Assembly (NCBI GenBank): GCA_051252415.1
Contig: JBPOGA010000008.1
Coordinates: forward strand, 1 to 64,000
Origin: JBPOFY01 sp051252415
GTDB taxonomy: Bacteria > Verrucomicrobiota > Verrucomicrobiia > Opitutales > Coraliomargaritaceae
Reading direction: 5' to 3'
DNA length: 64,000 nt
In this document: positions 35,207 to 43,758 of the stretch, piece by piece
Layout of the letters: each line of letters opens with the position of its first letter
Position numbering within the stretch: the stretch's first letter is position 1
Program-made: the position numbers and the translations under genes
Notes under the pieces: model-generated
Told to the model about the DNA's origin: nothing
The model's input: the letters and a program-made list of their open reading frames with translations, nothing else
The model's database searches: none

Positions 35207-38200
35207 TTAAAGAGGAGGTATAGAAGTGATACGAAGGAAATACTTCGAATCTGTTGTCGGCACCTTGATCCTAATTAGGCTTAGATCTGGACCCGGAGCG
35301 TTAGCGACCGGCGTGGTAGATATTACAGTGAATTCACTTCCAGAAGTAAGATGGACGAAGCTCAGATCGCTAGCTCCTTGCACGAAGTAATCAGTGCCAA
35401 TCGACAGATCGGTCCGGATCGTCCATTCAAAGAAGAAGCCCTCACTCCCAGGCGTGCTGTCGTAATCGTAAGGTGCGATGACGAGTCCACGACTAGATGG
35501 GTCATTTGGATCACTATCAGCCCAGAATTCCAGTAGTTCGGCACTACCATCATTATCTGTATCCCCTGCTGGATCGATCGCAGATGAACCGAGGTTAGAC
35601 AGTGCCCATTCATCATGAATCCCATCTCCTTGACTGTCGTCGTTGACAACATCGCTGATATTAATGGCAACACTTGTGGTCACCTCACCAGGGTTTGGCG
35701 CATAACCGTCGCTGACAAATATCGACAAGTTATATATGGTGTTTTCCTCATAGTCCAAACCACTGGCCACAACTGTGAGTTCCCCAGTTGATGGATTGAT
35801 GTCGAAATAACCATCCGCGTTTCCGCCGACAATGGAGTAAGTCAAAGTGCCCCTCGTTGCATCAGGCGCATCAAGATCAGTGACTACAGGGCCCGTTCCC
35901 ACAACTGAACTCGCACCCGTGTTTTCGGCGACTGCATAAGGGCCGGCAGTGGCATCAAGCGTTGGCTTCGCATTAGCAAAATTATTGATCCAATCCGCGA
36001 TCAAATCATAACCTTCCTGATCGACGACATCAGTTGCCAGCGGAGGCATTCTACTGTAGCCATTGGTCTCCGATGCGAGGCTAAGAAGCATAGACTTAGC
36101 TGTATTACCAGGGATCACAAATCGGTCGGTCGGATCGACAACAGCGAAGCCAATGCCCTCACCATGTAGGAGGTTGGTTTGCTCAATCGTAAGGAAAGGC
36201 TCGCCACTCCACGTACCGGGCGTCGCAGTGTTTCCATCGTAGTGACAGTAAGAACAATTCACTGCGAGATAAGATCGTACACGCTGCTCAATATTTGCCG
36301 TAAGGTCGTCTGGCTCATGATATTTGGGCAAACTTGCGTGATTGGTGGGCAAAGTTTCGCCAGCAGCAAGGTAACCCGCGTCGCTCAACAATTTGATGAA
36401 ATTATCCGTCGTACCCGAGAGCGTTCCGCCACGATTGAGCTGACGTGTATTAAACCCGAGCATCACTCCATTGTCGTTGGTATGACAGGCACGACATTCC
36501 CCGCGTGAGGGTATCCGCCATGTCTGAATGTGTGTGCCACCTCCTTCGGTAATGGTAAGATCAAACTCCTCGCCTTCACTATCCACTAGGTCAGCCTCCG
36601 TGCCTCCTGCATTCCAGCGGTAGGAGACGCCATAGAAATCGTCCACTGTTTTGACTAGGAAGCGTGTTTCGAGTCGCTTCACGTTTGTTCCAGGGTTGTC
36701 GCGGTCGAGGTCCATGTCGAAGTGCTTGATCCAGACAGAACCAGCAGGGTATCCCCAAAGTCCGTCCTCCGAGTAGGTGATGGTGTCCGCCAGATCGTCA
36801 ACAGCGAAGAAGCGAGTCTTGTCGGCGTGGTCGGACCAGAATCTCAAGTTGAGATCGTAGGGATGGATCCCCGAATGGGGAGTCAGGGTCGCCAAATCGC
36901 TAAAGGCTCCGGTATCCGTCAAGGTCGCGGGCAGCGAGCCGTCGTCCGCATTGAAGACCAAGCGACGGATGACATTTTCACTGATGTCCAACATCAAAAT
37001 ACTACCGTCTGAGGGGTCAGAAGTCATGGCGACAATACCGTGTTCGGTCCCTATCTTTACGATCGAATCGACCCCGTAGGACTTCGCTTCGAAGCCACCT
37101 GAAGCAGAGATTGTCTCGGTGACCATGCCGGTCTCGTCCAGGCCCCACAAGCCGCCGCCCACATCGACCCGCCCTACCGTTTGGTAGGCGCCGTTGTTGG
37201 GTCTTTTCATGTACCAAATGTCGCCGTTGGTGGAGTCCGCGAAGACGTAAGCTCCGGTCATCTCCGCAATGTCGGTGCCCTCGTAGAAGGTGCCGCCGAT
37301 GATCGACTTGACACCACCGGTCGCCGTGCTTCCCGGGACTTTATATTGCATCACCGGTTGAATGAAGCTTGCTCCGGAAGGAGGGGTCAACAACGGTGCA
37401 GCATAGTTGGCGGAGCCGGTTTGCAGTACTCCGGGGTCGGTGCCCTCGAAGTAGCCCCAGCCCGCATTTCCTCCGTTGGGCATGATACTGAACTTCTCGT
37501 AACCTGCGTGACCGTCGTCGGCCACCCAGAGTTCTCCTGTGCCAGGCACGAAGCCGATCTTCCACGGATTCCGGAAGCCAGTGGCATACATCTCGCTGCG
37601 CACGGAGCCGGTGACAGGGGAACCATTGTAATTGCCGTCCCATGTTCCGCCATCACCGATGAGGACGAAAGGATTGTCGATGGGAATAGAAAAGCGAGCC
37701 ACACCCGTATCGAGCGGGATGCCAGGGTGGCTGTTAGGCTCGATGTTTCCCGCTTTCTTGTCCACATCGATGCGCAGCACGGACGACCAAAAGTCGTCAT
37801 TGATCGTCTGCGAATTGATGGGGCCAGAGGCATTGCCCTCATCGCCCACCGCAATATAGAGATAGCCATCGGGGCCAAAGGCCAGTCGGTTGATCCGGTG
37901 GATCCACTCTTTCGAGCCCCCATTGGACCCCGACTGAAGGAGAATCACTTCCGTCGCTGGGTTCACGGTGCCAAGATCACTGGCATTTGCCGTGAATCGG
38001 GACACTCTGACAGAGTCCGGTTGGCCATCGACCCCGGTGTTGCTGTCGTAGCCGACATAAAAGTATCGGTTGGTGGCGAAGTCGGGGTGGAAGGCCACGC
38101 CACGAAGACCGCAATAGGTCTGCGTCCTCGTATCGCTTGAAATGTCGAGAAAGAGACTCTTGACCGGGGTCGCCGCGTTGACGTCCTCGATGATCTGCAG

Positions 38201-39931
38201 GTATCCCAGCCTTTCGGCGATGACCAGTGCTTGGGAATTGCCAGGAATGGTCTCCAAACAAGTGGCGTGGTTGCCGCTACCGAAAGTGAGACCCGGGAAT
38301 GCGTCCACAAATTGGAAGCCTCCGGTCGGGGCCATATCGGGAAGCGTCAGACTGCTGTTGGAGTTTTTAAACAGCTCCACCACTCCAGTATAGGTTGTAT
38401 CACCGGCATTATTATCCACCGAATACTCAAAGCTATCAAAGCCCATAGCACCGCCAGTATGCACATACTGAATCGTATCGTCGAGTTGCACGGTAGCAGT
38501 GCCGTTCAAAGGCGCAGTGCTAACATTCAAAGTGCTCAGGTCGAGTCCAGAGACTACATCGTTTGCTAATACATCCAGATCGGTCGTAGACCCTCTCACT
38601 ACATTGAAAAAATCATCTTCCACCGAAGGCGGAGTTGTAGACGCCGAAATTTCGATAGCCGCCTGAAGGGCTGTCTCATCGCCACCGTTACTCGTGTTGC
38701 TACCCGTTCCTTGAGCATCAACAACGAAACTAATGACATCACCTTCAACAATAGTCGCATCAATATCGAATGTTCCAGCTGCCTGAAGCAGCTGACCATC
38801 CGCACCAGCGATACTGAAGAGGGAAGTATTGTTCAGATAGACTGAAACGGTCACAGAACCTGCTTGGTTAGCATTCGGGCTTCCAGTCGGACCAACCCCT
38901 GCCAATTCACGGAAACTTCCGCTGATGTTTCCTGCCGTTCCATTCGCAGCGTCTGAAGCCGAAACAGTGTAACTTGCAACGACCGCCCGGTTTGCTTCAG
39001 CGCTACCTGGGACAAAAAGAAGGTCGTCTCCGACCACAGCTTGGTGGCCAGGGTTACCAGTTCCTCCATTAAATCCGTCGGTAAAAATTTGAAAATCTCC
39101 ACCACCATTGGTCTGAGTTCCCATAATGTTGGAGTTATTACCTCCCTCAAAACCCTCATTGCCTGCGTTGCCTGAACTTGAACCTGAAGGGGCGACAAGG
39201 TCATCCCCTCCCGTAACAAAGTCGAAAGTTCCGGCGTCTAACGCTCCTGTTGTCGTAGTGTAGTAGCGCCAACCGGCTGGAGGCGTATGCGTGCCAGTCG
39301 ATGCATCAGGAATATGAGCGACATAGTCGTCAGAGGCATCCGCCACGATGACCGGCCCCGTTGGCGGCAAGGAAAGCTCTCGAAGCTGAACGGCATTCAA
39401 CCGTACCCCGTTAGCGCTCGCGGTAATCACTAAATCCTGACTCGTTGCATCTGCGGTGAATGTCCCGACCCCATACTCATTGCCCTCAAGCGCATTGTCT
39501 CCAGTACCAGTCAGGGTCATCGTGCGCCCATTGCCAAATCCACCGTCGTCTGCATGCCACACCTGAAAAAGATACTGGCCCCCACTCGTCAGCCCGGTGA
39601 AGGTGAGCGTCAAGGAACCTTGACTATTAGGGCCAAAATCGATGTCGCCCAGAAGCTCGTTGTAGGCTGAGTCTCCAGTATCATAGGCAAAGAAATCGCC
39701 GTCGTTGCTATTTGTGAGCGGAACTGTCGTCTTAACAAAGTCAATCCCGGCAACGGTAACTGGGTCATTTGCGCCGGTTCCAGCATGGTTCTGGGCCTCC
39801 ACAAGTGTTCCCGTTGTATCCACATCGTTGATATCGTTGATGTCTGCCTTGGTCCAGTCAATCGTCGCTGCGGTTGCTGGAATGGCGAGAAGGCACAACG
39901 CCGAAATACATGAAAAGAGCTTAGGTTTCAT
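35207..39931 (-). CDS. Secreted sugar-dehydrogenase/diheme-cytochrome fusion with ISGSFREL module
   Basis: The 1574-residue protein has a signal peptide (about 1-22). In order it carries a jelly-roll-like domain (about 23-195), an ISGSFREL module (about 195-430, motif at 336) and an Ig/cadherin-like domain (435-520). A six-bladed glucose/sorbosone-dehydrogenase-like propeller follows (about 540-960, GLRGVAFHPDFATNRYFYVGY, NRLAFGPDGYLYIAVGDEG). Next is a segment like SO2930-type diheme cytochromes with two CxxCH haem motifs (CRACH near 1145, CSYCH near 1223), then a cadherin-like domain and a tail. The inferred role is PQQ-linked oxidation of a sugar with electrons passed to the built-in haems. 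The frame runs up to 40042; the ATG at 39931 has the signal peptide. Confidence 0.85.
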   Translation of the reverse strand: MKPKLFSCISALCLLAIPATAATIDWTKADINDINDVDTTGTLVEAQNHAGTGANDPVTVAGIDFVKTTVPLTNSNDGDFFAYDTGDSAYNELLGDIDFGPNSQGSLTLTFTGLTSGGQYLFQVWHADDGGFGNGRTMTLTGTGDNALEGNEYGVGTFTADATSQDLVITASANGVRLNAVQLRELSLPPTGPVIVADASDDYVAHIPDASTGTHTPPAGWRYYTTTTGALDAGTFDFVTGGDDLVAPSGSSSGNAGNEGFEGGNNSNIMGTQTNGGGDFQIFTDGFNGGTGNPGHQAVVGDDLLFVPGSAEANRAVVASYTVSASDAANGTAGNISGSFRELAGVGPTGSPNANQAGSVTVSVYLNNTSLFSIAGADGQLLQAAGTFDIDATIVEGDVISFVVDAQGTGSNTSNGGDETALQAAIEISASTTPPSVEDDFFNVVRGSTTDLDVLANDVVSGLDLSTLNVSTAPLNGTATVQLDDTIQYVHTGGAMGFDSFEYSVDNNAGDTTYTGVVELFKNSNSSLTLPDMAPTGGFQFVDAFPGLTFGSGNHATCLETIPGNSQALVIAERLGYLQIIEDVNAATPVKSLFLDISSDTRTQTYCGLRGVAFHPDFATNRYFYVGYDSNTGVDGQPDSVRVSRFTANASDLGTVNPATEVILLQSGSNGGSKEWIHRINRLAFGPDGYLYIAVGDEGNASGPINSQTINDDFWSSVLRIDVDKKAGNIEPNSHPGIPLDTGVARFSIPIDNPFVLIGDGGTWDGNYNGSPVTGSVRSEMYATGFRNPWKIGFVPGTGELWVADDGHAGYEKFSIMPNGGNAGWGYFEGTDPGVLQTGSANYAAPLLTPPSGASFIQPVMQYKVPGSTATGGVKSIIGGTFYEGTDIAEMTGAYVFADSTNGDIWYMKRPNNGAYQTVGRVDVGGGLWGLDETGMVTETISASGGFEAKSYGVDSIVKIGTEHGIVAMTSDPSDGSILMLDISENVIRRLVFNADDGSLPATLTDTGAFSDLATLTPHSGIHPYDLNLRFWSDHADKTRFFAVDDLADTITYSEDGLWGYPAGSVWIKHFDMDLDRDNPGTNVKRLETRFLVKTVDDFYGVSYRWNAGGTEADLVDSEGEEFDLTITEGGGTHIQTWRIPSRGECRACHTNDNGVMLGFNTRQLNRGGTLSGTTDNFIKLLSDAGYLAAGETLPTNHASLPKYHEPDDLTANIEQRVRSYLAVNCSYCHYDGNTATPGTWSGEPFLTIEQTNLLHGEGIGFAVVDPTDRFVIPGNTAKSMLLSLASETNGYSRMPPLATDVVDQEGYDLIADWINNFANAKPTLDATAGPYAVAENTGASSVVGTGPVVTDLDAPDATRGTLTYSIVGGNADGYFDINPSTGELTVVASGLDYEENTIYNLSIFVSDGYAPNPGEVTTSVAINISDVVNDDSQGDGIHDEWALSNLGSSAIDPAGDTDNDGSAELLEFWADSDPNDPSSRGLVIAPYDYDSTPGSEGFFFEWTIRTDLSIGTDYFVQGASDLSFVHLTSGSEFTVISTTPVANAPGPDLSLIRIKVPTTDSKYFLRITSIPPL

Positions 39932-40028
39932 ATCGAACTGAGGGAGGGTATTCACAAAGCAGGCGTGGAATTTCATAAAGAGGGTAATCAGGGGAAGGAA
40001 ACTGGGGATACTATAGTATAAACAAAAA

Positions 40029-40059
40029 GAGCCCGGTCGCAACAGTTGCGGCCAGGCTC
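40029..40059 (-). terminator. Rho-independent terminator
   Basis: GAGCCCGGTCGCAAC (40029-40043) pairs with GTTGCGGCCAGGCTC (40045-40059), with one wobble pair and one mismatch. The AAAAA before it (40024-40028) is the U-tract for the minus-strand gene ending at 40106. Confidence 0.8.
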
Positions 40060-40105
40060 AGCTCTAATAAATATTGTGTAACGAATTCAATCGCTTAAGC
40101 ACTGC

Positions 40106-40912
40106 CTACCTTCTGCGGCGCACCATGACCGCAGCAAGTGCGAGGCAGCCAGCGAGAAGTGCTGAAGTGGTTGGCTCGGGAACGACGTCCACACTGATAG
40201 CCGATTGCAATGCTGACTCGTCCGCACCGAAATGGCCGTTTGGGTCGATCACGAAATCAATGGTATCGCCCGTCACGAAGGTACGACCAGTAATATTGAA
40301 TGTGCCATCTGCTTGAGTCAATATGTTGGGAGTGCCCTGTGCCGTCGTGCCACCAGAAACTGAGAATAAGGATACGCTATTATGGTAAATATTAGCGGAA
40401 ATCGACTGAGCCGCAGCACCGCCACCAACGACGAGCTCACGGAAACTACCAGAGATTGAACCGGTGCCAGCGGTGAAGTTAGTATCATCGCCGATGGTAT
40501 AACGAACGATGAGAAACTCATCTCCATTACCGATTTGGCCAGAGTGAAGAAGAAGATCTTCGCCAACAACACCGCCATTGGCATCACCGTTTGAGAAAAT
40601 TTCGAACTCAGCTGGACTAGCGGTATTGGTGCCGTAAATAGCAGCAGTGTTAGCCGTGGAACTGCCAACCCAACCTTGGTAAGCAGCGCCCTGATTACCA
40701 ACTTGCCCTGCAGTCAACGCAGTTTCAGTGCCGCCATTAGCCGCAGTCGAACCAAAATAACTCCAGCCACTAGGGAGTGTCGCCAGAGTATTTGTTGCGC
40801 CGCCCGCAGCAGCCACGTAATCAGCCGCAGCATCTGCAAGAACTGTAATTGCTGCCTGCGAAGAGGTCGCAGCTAAGACTGTAATAAATAATGGTAGAGT
40901 ATATTTTTTCAT
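40106..40912 (-). CDS. PEP-CTERM protein made of a single ISGSFREL module
   Basis: This 268-residue protein is a signal peptide (to ATSSQA), one module (about 20-235, ISGSFREL at 153-160) and a textbook PEP-CTERM signal (VPEPTTSALLAGCLALAAV, then RRRR). It shows that the module found in the two larger neighbours folds as an independent unit of about 215 residues. Sorting by exosortase would place it on the cell surface. Its own terminator follows, so it is probably transcribed separately from the cytochrome fusion gene. Function unknown. Confidence 0.82.
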   Translation of the reverse strand: MKKYTLPLFITVLAATSSQAAITVLADAAADYVAAAGGATNTLATLPSGWSYFGSTAANGGTETALTAGQVGNQGAAYQGWVGSSTANTAAIYGTNTASPAEFEIFSNGDANGGVVGEDLLLHSGQIGNGDEFLIVRYTIGDDTNFTAGTGSISGSFRELVVGGGAAAQSISANIYHNSVSLFSVSGGTTAQGTPNILTQADGTFNITGRTFVTGDTIDFVIDPNGHFGADESALQSAISVDVVPEPTTSALLAGCLALAAVMVRRRR

Positions 40913-41041
40913 AATTGTGTGAAATTTGAATCGTTGATATTGGGTAGGTAGTATCCAAACTATGAACGCTCATTCTATGCGATAACTAGCATTCTGTAAA
41001 GTCCACCAAACTGTGGACAGACAAATACCTCAATTTCAAGT

Positions 41042-43063
41042 ATGCTCCCTCTTATAAATAAGCACTTTAAACGATTTCCCAGCTCACTACGGCTTTACGT
41101 GGGTATTTTCGCAGCCTTGATCCTGGGCGGCGCTGCGGAATCGGCCGAAGATCTGAGCCAGCAGAGCTTAGAGCAGCTCGAAATGCGCTTGGCAGCGATC
41201 GACGCAGAGCGAAGTAAGCTGGCAAAGTTAACGTTTCGACAGGGCGTAGGCAATCTAGGTTGGCTTTCTAAACAGAAAAAGGTCGGCCAACAACAGCAAT
41301 GGGTCGAGATTCAACTGCCTCAGGAAACGCGCATCGATGCAATCGCTCTTAGCCCAACTCTATGGCACCATGCCGATCAGGGAATATTACCTGACGAATT
41401 TCCAAGTAAGTTTCTGATTCGAGCGGGCACGGGCGTAGATAAGGTGGGCCAGATTGTCGCATCCTTCGACTCAACTGAACAGGCTACTTCCAGAATTGCC
41501 CCTTCCGTTTTTAACATTGAGCCCATGCAAGCATCGTGGGTGCGCGTTGAAGTCAGCGAAGCCACAAAATCGGTCTCGAATGGCCTATACGGTATACAGA
41601 TCGCGGAGTTGCTCGTTTTTAACGGACAGCAGATCGTCTCCGTCGACGCTACGGTCAATGCATCTTCTTTTAGATACTCGATCCTACGTAGAGCGCATGT
41701 GAAACGGAGTATCGTAGATGGATTCACTCCCTACTTAATGGATGTTCAAGGCGAGAATAGTCAGTCCTATGTTGCGTTTTATGAGACCGAACAAGAACTG
41801 CTCGATTTTACGATCGATCTCGGCCAGCCGCATCCGATCAATCGCCTACAATTGCATGCAGCGGACATAAACGAGAACGTGCCAAAAATCCAGCATGCTG
41901 ATTATGCCTTCCCAAAACAGCTTGTGGTGCAAGGCGCCCTACGAGCGGATTTTTCAGATGCTGTCGATATCTGCTTATATAAACGGAACAACATTTACGA
42001 AGCGGGGCCGATTATCATCAAGCAATTTCCTGAAGCCACATACCGCTATATTCGACTTAGAATTGCCGAAGGATACATGGCCCCAGAAGCAAACATACGC
42101 TTCAGCTGTGTCGGCTTTTCAGAGATCGAAATCTTCTCCAATGATGTAAACGTCGCCTTGAATCGACCGTTCGCAGTAAACTCACACATTATCCGCAAAA
42201 ACAACAACACAGGGGCTCTGACTGACGGAAAAAACCATTTTGGCCCAATCATCCCCTACCGTGAATGGATTCAGCAATTGGCGCATCGTGCGGACTTAGA
42301 AGCCGAGCGACCCATTATCGCAGCAGAACTCAGCCGCCGCTACGCGAAACAAAAAACGAATATACGCATCCTGAGTTGGGCAACGGGCCTGCTGATAATT
42401 GGCATAGTGTTTGCCTTTCTCATCGAGCGTAACCTAGACATGCGCAGAGAAGCCCGGCTCAAAGAGCGATTTGCAGCCGACCTGCACGATGAGATCGGGG
42501 CAGACCTACACACGATCGGGCTATTGAGTGACCTCGCGGAAGATGCGCGCGCGGATCCGGAAAAGTTAAGCAAGCTCCTACATCAGATACGCACCAATAC
42601 CGAAGAAAGCGGGCACTCTGTGCGCAATATGATACAACTGCTAAGCGCCAACAGCAAAGAAGGACTCGAGGCAATGATGCGCCGAACCGCCGAACGCACC
42701 GTCACGCATCTAGAGCATGAAATCTTTATTGATGGTTCCCAATATCTAGACGGCCTGAAGTCCAACATCCATTCTGACCTACTCCGCTTCTACAAAGAAT
42801 GCCTAGTCAACGTATGTCGGCACTCGGATGCGACACGTCTGCGAACACGCCTAAGTGCTAGCCCCCAACAGATCGACCTCACCGTGAGCGACAACGGCCA
42901 AGGGATTTCCGAGTCTGCAAAAAACTGGGTCCCAAAGTCGCTCAAACGGAGAGCAAAACTTCTAGGTGCCAAGGTTCAGCTAGAAGAATCGGGGCTTGGC
43001 GGCACAAAAATACACCTTACAGTGCGCCAATCTTTCATTAATTTCATAATCAAGCCAAAGTGA
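41042..43063 (+). CDS. Sensor histidine kinase with periplasmic discoidin-like sensor
   Basis: The 673-residue kinase has an N-terminal signal/anchor (about 16-34), a large extracytoplasmic part (about 36-440) and one membrane span (about 441-462). A NarL-type kinase core follows: H-box FAADLHDEIGADLH (His 482), N-box-like YKECLVNVCRHSDA, G1 box DNGQGI and G2 box GLGGTKI. The periplasmic part contains two segments resembling F5/8 type C (discoidin) sandwiches, ending ATYRYIRLRI...VGFSEIEIFSND, so the ligand may be a carbohydrate. It overlaps the response-regulator gene by 4 bases (GTGA), making the pair a clear two-component system. The adjacent glycan-degrading genes are possible targets (inference). 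Confidence 0.92.
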   Translation: MLPLINKHFKRFPSSLRLYVGIFAALILGGAAESAEDLSQQSLEQLEMRLAAIDAERSKLAKLTFRQGVGNLGWLSKQKKVGQQQQWVEIQLPQETRIDAIALSPTLWHHADQGILPDEFPSKFLIRAGTGVDKVGQIVASFDSTEQATSRIAPSVFNIEPMQASWVRVEVSEATKSVSNGLYGIQIAELLVFNGQQIVSVDATVNASSFRYSILRRAHVKRSIVDGFTPYLMDVQGENSQSYVAFYETEQELLDFTIDLGQPHPINRLQLHAADINENVPKIQHADYAFPKQLVVQGALRADFSDAVDICLYKRNNIYEAGPIIIKQFPEATYRYIRLRIAEGYMAPEANIRFSCVGFSEIEIFSNDVNVALNRPFAVNSHIIRKNNNTGALTDGKNHFGPIIPYREWIQQLAHRADLEAERPIIAAELSRRYAKQKTNIRILSWATGLLIIGIVFAFLIERNLDMRREARLKERFAADLHDEIGADLHTIGLLSDLAEDARADPEKLSKLLHQIRTNTEESGHSVRNMIQLLSANSKEGLEAMMRRTAERTVTHLEHEIFIDGSQYLDGLKSNIHSDLLRFYKECLVNVCRHSDATRLRTRLSASPQQIDLTVSDNGQGISESAKNWVPKSLKRRAKLLGAKVQLEESGLGGTKIHLTVRQSFINFIIKPK

Positions 43064-43710
43064 GTAAGCCCATCACAGTAATCGTAGTCGAAGATCACCC
43101 CAAATACCGCGATGTGCTGAAAATGGCCATCGGCGAAGATCCAACAATGGAAATCGTCGGCACATTCGGCGCTGCAGAAATCGCCCTTCGACATCTAAGC
43201 GAAGCTAAGGATTCGCCAAACGTTATCCTGCTCGACCTCAACCTACCAGGCATGAACGGCCTCGAAGCGATCTCTAAAATAGAGACACTTCACCCAAACA
43301 CCAAAATTATCATTTTAACTCAATCCGACGCTGAGGCCGACGTGCTACAGGCCATACGCGAAGGCGCATCCGGCTACCTCCTAAAAGCCTCGACAGTCAG
43401 CCAAATCAAAGACGGAATCCGTAACGTTATGGCGGGAGGCGCCTCACTTGACAACAGGGTGGCTCAGTATATTTTGAATACGCTGCAAGAACGGCCAGAA
43501 ACCTTGAAGATGGATAAACCACTCTCCGAACGCGAACTGGAGATACTCACTCTAATCAGCCATGGCATGGTCAAAAAAGAGATTGGGGACAAACTCGGCA
43601 TCAGCTATGGCAGCGTCGCCACCTACATCCGTCGTATCTACGAAAAGCTTAGCGTAATCAACGCACCGGCCGCCGTAGATAAAGCGCACAGAATGGGTCT
43701 ATTTAAATAA
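43060..43710 (+). CDS. NarL/LuxR-type response regulator
   Basis: The 216-residue regulator uses a GTG start within the kinase stop (GTGA). The receiver domain has the acidic pocket (Glu 11, Asp 12), the phospho-acceptor Asp 59 in LLDLNLPG, the conserved Thr in IILTQSD and the Lys in YLLKAS. The C-terminal LuxR helix-turn-helix is LSERELEILTLISHGMVKKE...GISYGSVATYIRRIYEKL. It is the cognate partner of the kinase at 41042-43063 and a DNA-binding transcription activator or repressor. Its targets are not known; the GH28-like and sulfatase genes just downstream are candidates. Confidence 0.95.
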   Translation: MSKPITVIVVEDHPKYRDVLKMAIGEDPTMEIVGTFGAAEIALRHLSEAKDSPNVILLDLNLPGMNGLEAISKIETLHPNTKIIILTQSDAEADVLQAIREGASGYLLKASTVSQIKDGIRNVMAGGASLDNRVAQYILNTLQERPETLKMDKPLSERELEILTLISHGMVKKEIGDKLGISYGSVATYIRRIYEKLSVINAPAAVDKAHRMGLFK

Positions 43711-43719
43711 GCTGAACAT

Positions 43720-43758
43720 TTAACGCCAAGTGATGACGATTCTATGAATTGGTGTTAA
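43720..43758. terminator. Possible hairpin between convergent genes
   Basis: TTAACGCCAA (43720-43729) pairs with TTGGTGTTAA (43749-43758), with one G-T wobble and a 19-base loop. It spans the ends of the response-regulator and GH28-like genes. There is no clear T-tract. Confidence 0.25.

Noticed and set aside
37181..38140. Long open frame (319 codons) on the + strand inside the cytochrome fusion gene
   Set aside because: It is antisense to the conserved dehydrogenase propeller, has a composition typical of a shadow frame, and shows no domain.
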